64,000 bases of DNA from Butyricimonas synergistica DSM 23225 (GCF_000379665.1 NZ_KB903359.1:659475-723474), one strand, 5' to 3'. Shown: positions 18,511 through 27,194, counted from the stretch's first letter. Notes: generated by a model from the letters alone, not told the origin. Program-made: numbers and translations.

Positions 18511-19692
18511 TTATTTCCTCCACACCATTTTATTCACGATATCCACGTAGCTTTGGATGATCTTCACCACCTTGGTGCTCACGTTCTCGTCCACGTAGTC
18601 GGGTACCGGAATACCGTGCTGACCGTCCTTGCAAAGTTTCACGGCAATGTCTACAGCCTGGAGCAGGGATTTCGTTTCTATACCGGCAATGATAAAATCA
18701 CCTTTGTCAATCGCTTCAGGACGCTCGGTGCTGGTACGGATACAGATAGCAGGGAATGGATGCCCGATACTGGTGAAGAAACTACTCTCCTCGGGCAAGG
18801 TACCCGAGTCACTCACCACGGCAAAGGCATTCATCTGTAGGCAATTGTAATCGTGAAAGCCTAATGGCTCGTGCTGGATCACTCGCCTATCCAGCTTGAA
18901 ACCGGAAGCCTGCAACCTGTTCCTGCTCCGGGGATGACAGGAATACAGTACCGGCATATCGTATTTCTCTGCCATCGCGTTAACGGCGTTAAAGAGACTC
19001 AAGAAATTTTTCTCCGTGTCGATATTCTCTTCTCGATGGGCGCTCAGTAGAATATACTTTCCCTTCTCCAGCCCGAGTCGCTCGTGAATATTTGATGCTT
19101 GAATCTGGACTAAATTCTGGTGCAGGACCTCTGCCATGGGAGAACCGGTGACGTAAGTACGCTCTTTAGGCAAACCACAATCGGCCAAGTAACGACGGGC
19201 GTGTTCGGAATACGCCATATTCACGTCTGAGATGATATCCACTATACGGCGGTTCGTCTCCTCCGGTAGACATTCATCCTTGCAACGGTTCCCTGCCTCC
19301 ATGTGAAATATCGGGATATGCAACCGCTTCGCCCCGATCACCGAAAGGCACGAGTTGGTATCGCCCAGCACGAGCACGGCGTCAGGCTGTAACCGCACCA
19401 TCAATTTATAACTGGCATTGATGATATTCCCCATCGTTGCCCCCAGGTCCTCCCCGACGGCATCCAGGTACACCTCCGGGTCTGAAAGCTTCAAATCCCG
19501 GAAGAACACCCCGTTCAAGTTGTAATCGTAATTCTGCCCCGTGTGGGCGAGGATCGTGTCGAAATACTCGCGACACTTGTTGATCACCGCCGCCAACCGG
19601 ATGATCTCCGGGCGTGTTCCCACGATGATCAACAATTTCAACCGACCGTCGTTCTTGAACGTCACGGTCGAGTAATCATGCTTTATTTCCAT
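18511..19692 (-). CDS. fnlC: UDP-sugar 2-epimerase of the UDP-L-FucNAc pathway
   Basis: 393 residues of the non-hydrolysing WecB superfamily, WbjD/CapG/FnlC branch. LLIIVGTRPEIIRLAAVI at 20-37, ILAHTGQNYDY, VLVLGDTNSCLSVIGAKRLH, HMEAGNRCKDECLPEETNR and SDSGTLPEESSFF match. It turns the FnlB product into UDP-L-FucNAc. Ordered fnlA-(toxin/antitoxin)-fnlB-fnlC on the minus strand. The WbuB-like transferase at 1.5-2.7 kb is the probable user of the sugar. Confidence 0.86.
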   Translation of the reverse strand: MEIKHDYSTVTFKNDGRLKLLIIVGTRPEIIRLAAVINKCREYFDTILAHTGQNYDYNLNGVFFRDLKLSDPEVYLDAVGEDLGATMGNIINASYKLMVRLQPDAVLVLGDTNSCLSVIGAKRLHIPIFHMEAGNRCKDECLPEETNRRIVDIISDVNMAYSEHARRYLADCGLPKERTYVTGSPMAEVLHQNLVQIQASNIHERLGLEKGKYILLSAHREENIDTEKNFLSLFNAVNAMAEKYDMPVLYSCHPRSRNRLQASGFKLDRRVIQHEPLGFHDYNCLQMNAFAVVSDSGTLPEESSFFTSIGHPFPAICIRTSTERPEAIDKGDFIIAGIETKSLLQAVDIAVKLCKDGQHGIPVPDYVDENVSTKVVKIIQSYVDIVNKMVWRK

Positions 19693-19706
19693 CTGTTACA
19701 AAAGAT

Positions 19707-20909
19707 TTATTTCACCGGTTCAAAATAAGTGTCCGGTTTCCCGGGATCGAAAGCCTCGTTCGCCCACATCACCGTCACTAGGTTCTCCGTGGCGCTAAGG
19801 TTGATAATATTATGCGTGTACCCCGGTAACATGTGTACCGCCTCAATCTTCTCGCCCGACACCTCGAACTCGATCACCTCGTCCGTACCGATCTTCCGCT
19901 CCTGGATCAACCCGTGACCGCTCACCACGATAAAGAACTCCCACTTCGTGTTATGCCAATGTTGACCTTTCGTGATCCCCGGTTTAGATATATTCACGCT
20001 CACCTGCCCGTGATTCTCCGTCCGTAAAAGCTCCGTGAAGGAACCGCGCTCGTCCGCGTTCATCTTCAACGGGAACGCCACCTTCCCCGCGGGCAAATAG
20101 CTCAAGTAAGTGCTGTACAATTTCTTCGCGAAACTCCCGGGTGCGATATCCGGCATCACCAGTGTCCGGGGCTGTTCCTTGAAGCTACCCAACCAATCGA
20201 CGATCTCGCCCAGCGTCACCTTGTGCGTCGTTGGCACGGCACAATAACGCCCCTCGGGTTTCAACACCGTTTCCACTCCCTCGAACTCGCAGTGATGTTC
20301 CTCACCCCGGAGCGCGGCGATCATCTCGTCCACCAGGTCATCAATATACAACAACTCCAGTTCCGTCGAACGGTCGTTCACCTGGATGGGAAGGTCATTC
20401 GCGATATTATGGCAGAAAGTCGCCACCACGCTGTTGTAATTCGGGCGGCACCACTTGCCGAACAAGTTCGGGAAACGGTACACCAGCACCCTCGCCCCCG
20501 TTTCCGCCGCGTAACGGAAAAACAACCCCTCGCCCGCTTTTTTCGACTCCCCGTAAGGACTCCCCGCGTAACGCCCCTCCAGCGTCGCCTGTATCGAACT
20601 GGCAAGCATCACCGGGCACGTGTTCCCGTGCTTCTTCAACGTGTCCAGCAAAGTGGAGGCGAAACCGAAATTGCCCGCCATGAACTCTCCCGGGTCTGTC
20701 GGGCGATTCACACCGGCCAGGTTGAACACGAAATCGCACACCCGGCAAAACTCGTCAAGTTCCCCCGTTCTCGAGTCCACGTCGTACTCGAGAACGGCGT
20801 CAACCGCCACGTCTCCGTAACAACGGGCCTTGCCCGACTGTATGTTACGCAATTGGGACACGAGGTTCCGACCCACGAAACCGCGCGCTCCCGTCACAAG
20901 TATGTTCAT
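19707..20909 (-). CDS. fnlB: Bifunctional reductase/epimerase with C-terminal cupin (UDP-L-FucNAc pathway)
   Basis: 400 residues. N-terminal SDR domain with NILVTGARGFVGRNLV (2-17) and the active-site Y-G-E-S-K-K. The C-terminal about 120 residues form a cupin (KPGITKGQHWHNTKWEFFIV, H-W-H as metal ligands). This fusion is characteristic of CapF/WbjC/FnlB, which epimerises C3 and reduces C4 of the FnlA product. Base composition is clearly GC-rich relative to the legionaminate and transferase genes. Confidence 0.88.
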   Translation of the reverse strand: MNILVTGARGFVGRNLVSQLRNIQSGKARCYGDVAVDAVLEYDVDSRTGELDEFCRVCDFVFNLAGVNRPTDPGEFMAGNFGFASTLLDTLKKHGNTCPVMLASSIQATLEGRYAGSPYGESKKAGEGLFFRYAAETGARVLVYRFPNLFGKWCRPNYNSVVATFCHNIANDLPIQVNDRSTELELLYIDDLVDEMIAALRGEEHHCEFEGVETVLKPEGRYCAVPTTHKVTLGEIVDWLGSFKEQPRTLVMPDIAPGSFAKKLYSTYLSYLPAGKVAFPLKMNADERGSFTELLRTENHGQVSVNISKPGITKGQHWHNTKWEFFIVVSGHGLIQERKIGTDEVIEFEVSGEKIEAVHMLPGYTHNIINLSATENLVTVMWANEAFDPGKPDTYFEPVK

Positions 20910-20958
20910 AAGATTTTAATAATACAGGCTAAATCAAACTAACGAGACTCATCCCGTT

Positions 20959-21303
20959 CTATGGTTTCAAAAAATCACGTATAACCGTTTCTATGGTTTC
21001 AACAGAACGACGAGTATCAAAAACTGATATGATAATAATAACGTCTTCTACAATCGTGTAATGAATAATATTTGGGGTACTAACAATATACCGGACTTCC
21101 AAGATCTCCGAAGAATAACGTTTATCCAGTATCCCGATTCGAGGGAAAAATGCTAATGAATCAACATGATTATTGATTTTAGTGTATACTTTCTTGGCGA
21201 CAACATCCCCGAAACTCGTCTGTATATAATCCAAGACCAAGGCCAACGTCTCTTTCGCTAAACGAGACCAAACTATTTCCACCCCATTCGATCCTTGATC
21301 CAT
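20959..21303 (-). CDS. RelE/ParE-superfamily toxin
   Basis: 114 residues from ATG 21303; the frame extends further only through a TTG. VEIVWSRLAKETLALVLDYI near the start and the C-terminal YTIVEDVIIIISVFDTRRS beta strands with a conserved Arg pattern are typical of the RelE/ParE fold. Such toxins cleave ribosome-bound mRNA or poison gyrase; which applies here cannot be told. It overlaps the antitoxin gene by 31 nt, an ordinary type II arrangement. The pair sits between fnlA and fnlB inside the capsule operon. Confidence 0.72.
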   Translation of the reverse strand: MDQGSNGVEIVWSRLAKETLALVLDYIQTSFGDVVAKKVYTKINNHVDSLAFFPRIGILDKRYSSEILEVRYIVSTPNIIHYTIVEDVIIIISVFDTRRSVETIETVIRDFLKP

Positions 21304-21503
21304 GAATCCAACCGCGAATGAGACGTGCAACGTCCATGATGGAAATCCTCGAGCGACGAATCTATCAACGAACGCATTGTATTTTCCGGGATAGCATTCA
21401 AGTAATCATCCACGCTACAAGCAACAATTCCGTATGTTGCAACCGGTTCGTGAAGAGACTGGGGCTGTTCCTCTGCCTTTTGATATGTTTTTCCCTTTTT
21501 CAT
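21273..21503 (-). CDS. Putative antitoxin of the RelE/ParE pair
   Basis: 76 residues starting at ATG 21503, directly upstream of and overlapping the toxin gene. Basic N-terminus (KKGKTYQKAEEQPQ), acidic and polar middle, and basic C-terminus (SHSRLDSWIKDRMGWK). No known DNA-binding fold is evident, so the antitoxin role rests on size, order and overlap. Composition is lower in GC than the flanking fnlA and fnlB genes, suggesting later insertion. Confidence 0.55.
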   Translation of the reverse strand: MKKGKTYQKAEEQPQSLHEPVATYGIVACSVDDYLNAIPENTMRSLIDSSLEDFHHGRCTSHSRLDSWIKDRMGWK

Positions 21504-21548
21504 GCTTCAAATTTTCACAAAGATACGAAAAATTCTTGAGGAACCTAT

Positions 21549-22622
21549 TTATTCTGACTTGATCTCCGTCGTTTTCACCTTCTCCTCCAGTCCCAGGTCC
21601 TCCCGGATAAAACGCAACTTCAACAACAGGTTCATCATCCCTTCCACGTCCAGGCGAGCCGTGTTGTGCGAGTGGTAATCCTCTATTCTCGCCATGTCCT
21701 CGTTCCCCTCCGTGAAAAACTTGTCGTAATTCAAATCCCGGTTATCGCAAGGAACACGGTAATAATCCCCCATGTCTATCGCCTTCGCCATCTCCTCCCG
21801 GGTCACCAGCGTCTCGTACAACTTCTCCCCGTGGCGGGTGCCGATCACCTTCACCTCCGTGTCCGTCTTGTACAACCGCTTCAACGCCGCTGCCAGCACC
21901 TCCAGCGTCGCCGCCGGGGCTTTCTGCACGAACAAGTCCCCGTTATGGCCGTGCTCGAAAGCGTACATCACCAGGTCTACCGCATCATCCAGCGTCATCA
22001 TGAAACGGGTCATGTTCGGGTCCGTCACCGTGATCGGCTTTCCCGACGTGATCTGGTCCACCCACAGCGGGATCACGCTTCCCCGGCTCGCCATCACGTT
22101 CCCGTAACGGGTGCAGCAAATCGTCGTCGCGGCACCCTCTCCCAGCGCACGTCCCTTGGCGATCGCCACCTTCTCCATCATCGCCTTCGAGATCCCCATG
22201 GCGTTAATCGGGTAAGCCGCCTTGTCCGTCGACAGCACCACCACGTTCTTCACCCCGTGGGCGATCGCCGATTCCAGCACGTTATCCGTCCCGATCACGT
22301 TCGTCTGCACCGCCTGCAACGGGAAAAACTCGCAACTCGGCACCTGCTTCAACGCCGCCGCCGCGAACACGTAATCCACCCCCGTCATCGCACCATCCAC
22401 GGACTGCCGGTCCCGCACGTTGCCGATATAAAACTTCACCTTATGAGCCACATTCTCCCTGTTGGCTTGAAGAAAATGACGCATGTCATCCTGCTTTTTC
22501 TCGTCTCGGCTGAATACCCGGATCTCTTTTATATCGGAATTCAAAAATCGCCGCAACACAGCGTTACCGAAAGAACCCGTTCCCCCGGTAATCAAAAGAA
22601 CCTTATCTTTAAAAATGGACAT
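21549..22622 (-). CDS. fnlA: UDP-GlcNAc 4,6-dehydratase/5-epimerase (UDP-L-FucNAc pathway)
   Basis: 357 residues, single-domain CapE/WbjB/FnlA. LLITGGTGSFGNAVLRRFL (9-27), VFSRDEKKQDDMRHF, VFAAAALKQVPSCEFFP and STDKAAYPINAMGISKAMME show the NAD site and the Met-x3-Lys active site of this soluble FlaA1-like group. First step of UDP-L-FucNAc synthesis. GC-rich. Followed by the toxin-antitoxin pair rather than directly by fnlB. Confidence 0.88.
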   Translation of the reverse strand: MSIFKDKVLLITGGTGSFGNAVLRRFLNSDIKEIRVFSRDEKKQDDMRHFLQANRENVAHKVKFYIGNVRDRQSVDGAMTGVDYVFAAAALKQVPSCEFFPLQAVQTNVIGTDNVLESAIAHGVKNVVVLSTDKAAYPINAMGISKAMMEKVAIAKGRALGEGAATTICCTRYGNVMASRGSVIPLWVDQITSGKPITVTDPNMTRFMMTLDDAVDLVMYAFEHGHNGDLFVQKAPAATLEVLAAALKRLYKTDTEVKVIGTRHGEKLYETLVTREEMAKAIDMGDYYRVPCDNRDLNYDKFFTEGNEDMARIEDYHSHNTARLDVEGMMNLLLKLRFIREDLGLEEKVKTTEIKSE

Positions 22623-22646
22623 ATTTAACTAATTATATTACTTTTT

Positions 22647-23669
22647 CTAAGTTAATTCTATCGAGTAGTTTCTCCACCACCCCACGAACTCGCCCACTCC
22701 CTTTTCCAACGTCACGCTCGGCTTGTACCCCACTTCCCGTTCCAGTTTAGACGTGTCGGCGTAAGTCCGGTACACGTCACCCGGTTGCATAGGCAAGTAG
22801 ATCTTCTCCGCTCTCTTGCCAAGGGCGTTTTCCAGGCACTCGATGAAATCCATCAATCTCACCGGCGAGGAACAACCGATGTTGTACACCTCGTGGCGAC
22901 GATCCCCGTCGCCTCCCGGCACTTTGTCCAGTACCTGGAGCACTCCCTCCACGATATCGTCTATGTACGTGAAATCCCGGCTCAAGTCTCCCCGGTTGAA
23001 CACCTTGATCGGTTCCCCGTTCACGATCGCTTTAGCGAAAAGCATCGGTGCCATGTCCGGGCGTCCCCACGGGCCGTAAACCGTGAAGAACCGCAATCCC
23101 GTGGCGGGTATACCGTAAAGTTTGGAATAACAACTCGCCATCAACTCGTTCGCCTTCTTCGTGGCGGCGTACAGGCTCACGGGATCGTCCACCCGATCCT
23201 CTTCCGAGAAAGGCACTTTGTCGTTCGACCCGTACACGCTGCTCGAGGAAGCGTAAACCAGGTGCTGTATGCCGTGATGACGGCAACACTCCAGCACGTT
23301 CACGAATCCCACCAGGTTACTGTCCACGTAAGCGAACGGGTTCTCGAGAGAGTAACGCACTCCCGCCTGCGCGGCAAGGTTGACCACCCGGTCGAACTTC
23401 TCCCGCGCGAACAGTTCCGGCAATCGCTCCCGGTCCTCTAGGTTCATCCGTGCGAAACGGTACAACGGGTACCTCCCGCCCCGCACCAGCTTCCCGGGTT
23501 CAATACCTTCCCACGTGATCCCCGTTTCCGCCAACCGGGCGTACTTCAGGTTCACGTCGTAATAATCGTTGATGTTATCCAACCCGACCACTTCATCGCC
23601 ACGCTCCAGCAGGCGTTTCACCACGTGGAAACCGATAAAACCCGCCGCTCCCGTTACAAGTATCTTCAT
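22647..23669 (-). CDS. UDP-glucuronate 4-epimerase
   Basis: 340 residues, extended SDR of the LpsL/GAE type. ILVTGAAGFIGFHVVKRLLE (3-22), LDNINDYYDVNLKYARL (the block that marks UDP-GlcA epimerases), AAQAGVRYSLENP, the Y-A-A-T-K-K active site, and RFFTVYGPWGRPDMA match. It interconverts UDP-GlcA and UDP-GalA, so the Ugd product made next door can supply both uronic acids to the capsule. Gap to the ugd stop is 15 bp. Confidence 0.87.
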   Translation of the reverse strand: MKILVTGAAGFIGFHVVKRLLERGDEVVGLDNINDYYDVNLKYARLAETGITWEGIEPGKLVRGGRYPLYRFARMNLEDRERLPELFAREKFDRVVNLAAQAGVRYSLENPFAYVDSNLVGFVNVLECCRHHGIQHLVYASSSSVYGSNDKVPFSEEDRVDDPVSLYAATKKANELMASCYSKLYGIPATGLRFFTVYGPWGRPDMAPMLFAKAIVNGEPIKVFNRGDLSRDFTYIDDIVEGVLQVLDKVPGGDGDRRHEVYNIGCSSPVRLMDFIECLENALGKRAEKIYLPMQPGDVYRTYADTSKLEREVGYKPSVTLEKGVGEFVGWWRNYSIELT

Positions 23670-23684
23670 TTATCTATTTAATTA

Positions 23685-24917
23685 TCAATCTCTCTTGAAA
23701 ACATCCCTCGTGTACACCTTCCCCGCCACGTCATCCAGGCAGGCGTCATACCGGTTGGCGATGATCGCCTGGCTCTCCCGCTTGAAACGCTCCAGGTCGT
23801 TCACCACCTCGCTGCCGAAGAACGTCGTCCCGTCTTCCAGCGTCGGCTCGTGCACGATCACCCGTGCCCCCTTCGCTTTCACCCGCTTCATCACCCCCTG
23901 GATGCTCGATTGTCGAAAATTATCCGAGTTCGACTTCATGGTCAAGCGGTAAACACCGATCGTGCAAACATGCTCCCGGGAGGCGTCGTAAGCGCTGTTC
24001 GACTTGTAGTAACCCGCCATCTTCAACACCTGGTCGGCGATGAAATCCTTCCGGGTACGGTTGCTCTCCACGATGGCGCTCATCATGTCCTGCGGCACGT
24101 CGGCGTAGTTCGCCAGCAACTGTTTCGTGTCCTTCGGCAGGCAATACCCACCATAACCGAAACTCGGGTTGTTGTAATGGTCACCTATCCGGGGATCAAG
24201 GCATACACCCTCGATGATCTGCCGCGTGTCCAATCCCTTCAACTCGGCGTACGTGTCCAGCTCGTTGAAATAGCTTACCCGTAAAGCCAGGTATGTATTG
24301 GCAAACAACTTCACCGCCTCCGCCTCCGTGCTGCCCATGTACAGCACCGGCACGTTCTGCTCGATGGCACCACCCTTGATCAACCCGGCAAACAGCCGTG
24401 CCTTCGCCTCCAGTTCCTTGTCCGACTGGTCGTACCCCACGATGATCCGCGACGGGTAGAGGTTGTCGTGAAGCGCCTTGCTCTCCCGCAAGAATTCCGG
24501 GGCAAAAATGATATTACGCGTGCCGTATTTTTCCCGCGCGCTTCTCGTGTAACCCACGGGAATCGTGCTCTTGATCACCATCACGGCTCCAGGGTTCACT
24601 TGTAACACCTTCCCGATCACGTCTTCCACTGCCGACGTGTCAAAAAAATTCTTTTGGCAGTCATAATTCGTCGGGGCGGCGATCACCACGAACTCGGCAT
24701 CCCGGTACCCCGCTTCCCAGTCCGTCGTGGCTCGAAGATGCAAGGGTTTCGTTGCCAGGTACTCCTCTATATAATCATCCTGAATGGGTGATTTCTTGTT
24801 GTTCACCAGTTCAACACGCCCGGGAACAATGTCCACGGCTGTCACCTCGTTATGCTGTGCCAACAAGGTAGCGATGCTTAAACCGACATAACCGGTTCCA
24901 GCAACTGATATTTTCAT
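23685..24917 (-). CDS. ugd: UDP-glucose 6-dehydrogenase
   Basis: 410 residues. N-terminal NAD domain [20 protein letters not shown] (2-21), conserved [20 protein letters not shown], central helix region, and the catalytic Cys in [14 protein letters not shown]. Oxidises UDP-glucose to UDP-glucuronate with two NAD. Close to the short Ugd of Bacteroidales and enterobacterial capsule loci. First sugar gene of the operon, GC-rich. Confidence 0.92.
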   Translation of the reverse strand: MKISVAGTGYVGLSIATLLAQHNEVTAVDIVPGRVELVNNKKSPIQDDYIEEYLATKPLHLRATTDWEAGYRDAEFVVIAAPTNYDCQKNFFDTSAVEDVIGKVLQVNPGAVMVIKSTIPVGYTRSAREKYGTRNIIFAPEFLRESKALHDNLYPSRIIVGYDQSDKELEAKARLFAGLIKGGAIEQNVPVLYMGSTEAEAVKLFANTYLALRVSYFNELDTYAELKGLDTRQIIEGVCLDPRIGDHYNNPSFGYGGYCLPKDTKQLLANYADVPQDMMSAIVESNRTRKDFIADQVLKMAGYYKSNSAYDASREHVCTIGVYRLTMKSNSDNFRQSSIQGVMKRVKAKGARVIVHEPTLEDGTTFFGSEVVNDLERFKRESQAIIANRYDACLDDVAGKVYTRDVFKRD

Positions 24918-24959
24918 GGTATATTAATTTTATTGAATATCAAAAATGAAGAATCACGA

Positions 24960-25700
24960 TCACTCGTTCATTCCCTTGAACTCCCGTTTCGCTAAGATAT
25001 AAAAAACATCCGACACCAGACCGAAGTCTGCCTCCTGTCCCGTCTGCCGGAAAAGTGCAACCTTCTTCTCCTCCTCCCGCTCCACGCTCACCCGCAAACG
25101 AGCCCGTTCCTCCTCCAGCCGTTTATAATCTTCCCCGGGTAACATCATCGCTCCCACGGCGTCACCGTACAAGCAAATGGAATCCCACCACGCCAGCAAC
25201 ACGCCACGGTCTCCGCCACGAATATATCCCAACGCCTCCGTCACCAAACGACCGGCAAGTTCCCCGCACTCCCCGTCTCCGGCAAAATAGTAACAATTAC
25301 ACAACAAACGACAAATATTAGGCGTCCGGCAAGGCAACAAGATCTTGCCGTTCCCACGTGACGACAGGATCCGGTATGCCGCATCCAGTCCATTTTTCAG
25401 GTAATTCAAGTCCGAATACAACTGGTAGACATCCATCTTGTCCGCCGCGTAACCCGCCCGGGTATCCACGGAAATATCATCGCTTTGCAACTGCCCAGGA
25501 TACAAGTGAACGATCGATTTCGCCCGCTCGTGAATATCACCAGGGGTACCAAAATCACGCTCCAGCCACGGGTACACCCGTACCATCGAGTACACCGTCA
25601 GGTATCCGTGCAGCAATCCCGACAAGCTCGCGGGGGAACACGACCGGAGATCAAGATTGTCCAGTTGCCTGTACAAATCGTGAAACAAACCTTTTTCCAT
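24960..25700 (-). CDS. Unrecognised 246-residue protein in the position of UpxZ
   Basis: I do not recognise a family. The protein appears soluble and mostly alpha-helical, rich in Arg, Leu and Tyr, with a charged predicted coiled-coil stretch near 195-225 (YKRLEEERARLRVSVEREEE). No signal peptide or membrane span. It lies between upxY (about 60 bp) and ugd (about 40 bp). Classic Bacteroides loci encode UpxZ, an inhibitor of foreign UpxY proteins, in this place, but UpxZ is shorter (about 160 residues) and I see no clear similarity. A regulator of capsule transcription is an inference from position only. Confidence 0.6.
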   Translation of the reverse strand: MEKGLFHDLYRQLDNLDLRSCSPASLSGLLHGYLTVYSMVRVYPWLERDFGTPGDIHERAKSIVHLYPGQLQSDDISVDTRAGYAADKMDVYQLYSDLNYLKNGLDAAYRILSSRGNGKILLPCRTPNICRLLCNCYYFAGDGECGELAGRLVTEALGYIRGGDRGVLLAWWDSICLYGDAVGAMMLPGEDYKRLEEERARLRVSVEREEEKKVALFRQTGQEADFGLVSDVFYILAKREFKGMNE

Positions 25701-25762
25701 CTGTAATTTTTGATTTACAACTTCAGATTTATAATTTCATAAATCTTGAATCTATCCATTCG

Positions 25763-26284
25763 CTATTCTATTTTTTCAAGGAATGAACCGGGGATGTAAG
25801 ACGTGGCGATCGATGCCACTCCTTCCAGGCGGATCACCACCCGCTTGTGCCCTCGCAAACGGACCAACTCTCCTTCCAAGCCTTGTAACGGTCCTTTAAT
25901 CACCCGAACCCGGTCTCCCCGCTTGAGGTCTTTATTCAATATCTCGATACCCTCGGGAGAGAAATCCAGCAGGAACATGAAATCTTCCATCTGCTTGTCG
26001 GGAACGATCAAGGAACCGCGTCCTTCTATATCTTTCAGGTAAACCATATTCAGGGAATACTCGTTAAGCAAGGAGAAACTCGTCACCTTGTCCGTGCGGA
26101 TAAAAATCATACCGTGAATCAAAGGGACACGAATAGTCTTTCGACCAAACGGAGTATCCCGCAGTTGTTCATCTAGCGGAAGAAAATTCTCGATTCCCAG
26201 TTCGTCCAGTTTTTTCTTGACTAATAATTCTTGATTTACCCGCGTGTAAGCGACATACCAATGTACTTTCTTATCCTCGATCAT
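25763..26284 (-). CDS. upxY: UpxY-type NusG-family capsule antiterminator
   Basis: 173 residues. NusG N-terminal domain about 8-105 (VHWYVAYTRVNQELLVKKKL, then LIHGMIFIRT) and a KOW domain about 122-150 (RGDRVRVIKGPLQGLEGELV). UpxY proteins bind RNA polymerase transcribing their own capsule operon and prevent early termination in the leader. First gene of the leftward operon, with a leader of 150 bp or more and a candidate invertible promoter upstream. ATG 26284. Confidence 0.9.
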   Translation of the reverse strand: MIEDKKVHWYVAYTRVNQELLVKKKLDELGIENFLPLDEQLRDTPFGRKTIRVPLIHGMIFIRTDKVTSFSLLNEYSLNMVYLKDIEGRGSLIVPDKQMEDFMFLLDFSPEGIEILNKDLKRGDRVRVIKGPLQGLEGELVRLRGHKRVVIRLEGVASIATSYIPGSFLEKIE

Positions 26285-26438
26285 GTAAATTTATTCTACC
26301 AACCGATCGGACGCGCTTCGCGCACTAACCCTGTTACCGGTCCTGATTTATTGCCATGTGTTCCGCACACCCCACTTAAACAGTGCTATGTATTATAGAC
26401 GCACGAAAACTGTTGCGATAAACGTATTTTATATCGAA
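26285..26438 (-). promoter_or_regulatory. Leader region of the capsule operon
   Basis: Non-coding 154 bp between the left inverted repeat and upxY. It contains a small GC-rich hairpin (around 26310-26325) and AT-rich sequence. When the invertible segment is ON, this would be transcribed as the 5' leader in which UpxY-type antiterminators act. No good minus-strand TAnnTTTG box was found in it. Confidence 0.45.
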
Positions 26439-26589
26439 AAACGATCGTTTAATAACATGACAAAAAGGAACGCTCTTGAGTTATTGCCCCAAAAACTAAA
26501 CATCTAGTTGCGAGAAATAAAAATTATTGTATCAAAGATTTGCGATAAGCAAAAATGATGTATATTTGCATCGCAATAAACGATGGTTT
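26439..26589. promoter_or_regulatory. Candidate invertible promoter segment (OFF orientation)
   Basis: Left repeat AAACGATCGTTTA (26439-26451) and right repeat TAAACGATGGTTT (26577-26589) are inverted copies over 13 bp with one mismatch. They enclose 125 bp. Within it, on the plus strand, lies a canonical Bacteroidota promoter: TTTG 26539-26542, 18-bp spacer, TATATTTG 26561-26568, ending 8 bp before the right repeat. No rightward gene follows; the next gene is convergent. Inversion would place the promoter next to the left repeat, firing into upxY. This is the layout of Mpi-type phase-variable capsule promoters. The recombinase is not in the window. Confidence 0.65.
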
Positions 26590-26663
26590 ATTAATTCACG
26601 AACTAACCAACAATAGATCTGATTACAAAATACATGGGTAAAATTCTTTCCTCTCTGAATTCC

Positions 26664-27194
26664 TTAATTCAAAGTCATCCTCTTTAATATCTCTACATCA
26701 CAACGGTATTGATTGCATTTTAAATATTCGAGCCATTTTTTCAAAATAACCATTTCAGAAGACTTCCGCAACACCTTGAACAATTTCTTAAAGTTAGGAT
26801 CATCCTTGCTGGTTATCGATTTCGTGATTGAAGTAAAACTTTTTAAACAAGAAGAAAAACCGTATTCTTCCACATGAATTTCCAGTTCATCCGCACATTT
26901 TAAGATAAAACCATCCATTGCAGGAGAAATCATTATCAAATAATGAAAATTATCCTTATGTTTTTTCAATGATAAAGAATCCGTGTGTGCTATTTCTATG
27001 AATTCCGAAACATACCCGACCTGCCGTTTATCATGGTCAATAATTCCGACTGCAAACTTATCTCCGAATCTTCTCTTCATTGTATTGACCACGGTATTAC
27101 ACCCTTTCTGATGATTACACCCTTCTGTTGCAATCAACGTTTCAACTAGATTCGTGTCAATATAGCATTCCGGTATAATAAATAAATCTTTCAT
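26664..27194 (-). CDS. Toprim-like partner protein of the AAA15 ATPase
   Basis: 176 residues, no family firmly recognised. A possible Toprim-type acidic pattern is visible: E9 in LFIIPECYIDTNL, and D53-x-D55 in AVGIIDHDKR, each after a hydrophobic strand. The C-terminal half is helical and Lys-rich. ATG 27194 overlaps the ATPase stop (ATGA), so the two are translated together. ATPase plus separate Toprim-like protein recalls two-gene anti-phage systems such as PARIS (AriA/AriB) and AbiL; close relation to any of them is not claimed. It ends the operon, about 75 bp from the capsule promoter segment. Confidence 0.55.
   Translation of the reverse strand: MKDLFIIPECYIDTNLVETLIATEGCNHQKGCNTVVNTMKRRFGDKFAVGIIDHDKRQVGYVSEFIEIAHTDSLSLKKHKDNFHYLIMISPAMDGFILKCADELEIHVEEYGFSSCLKSFTSITKSITSKDDPNFKKLFKVLRKSSEMVILKKWLEYLKCNQYRCDVEILKRMTLN

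Noticed and set aside
20223-20942. Several long opposite-strand frames over fnlB, fnlA and the epimerase
   Set aside because: They are shadows caused by high GC in real genes; their peptides are rich in Arg, His and Pro and match no family.
26413-26590. Other pairings of the ttgcgat / atcgcaa motifs as the invertible-segment repeats
   Set aside because: They are shorter or partly in direct orientation; the 13-bp pair at 26439 and 26577 is longer and encloses the promoter cleanly.
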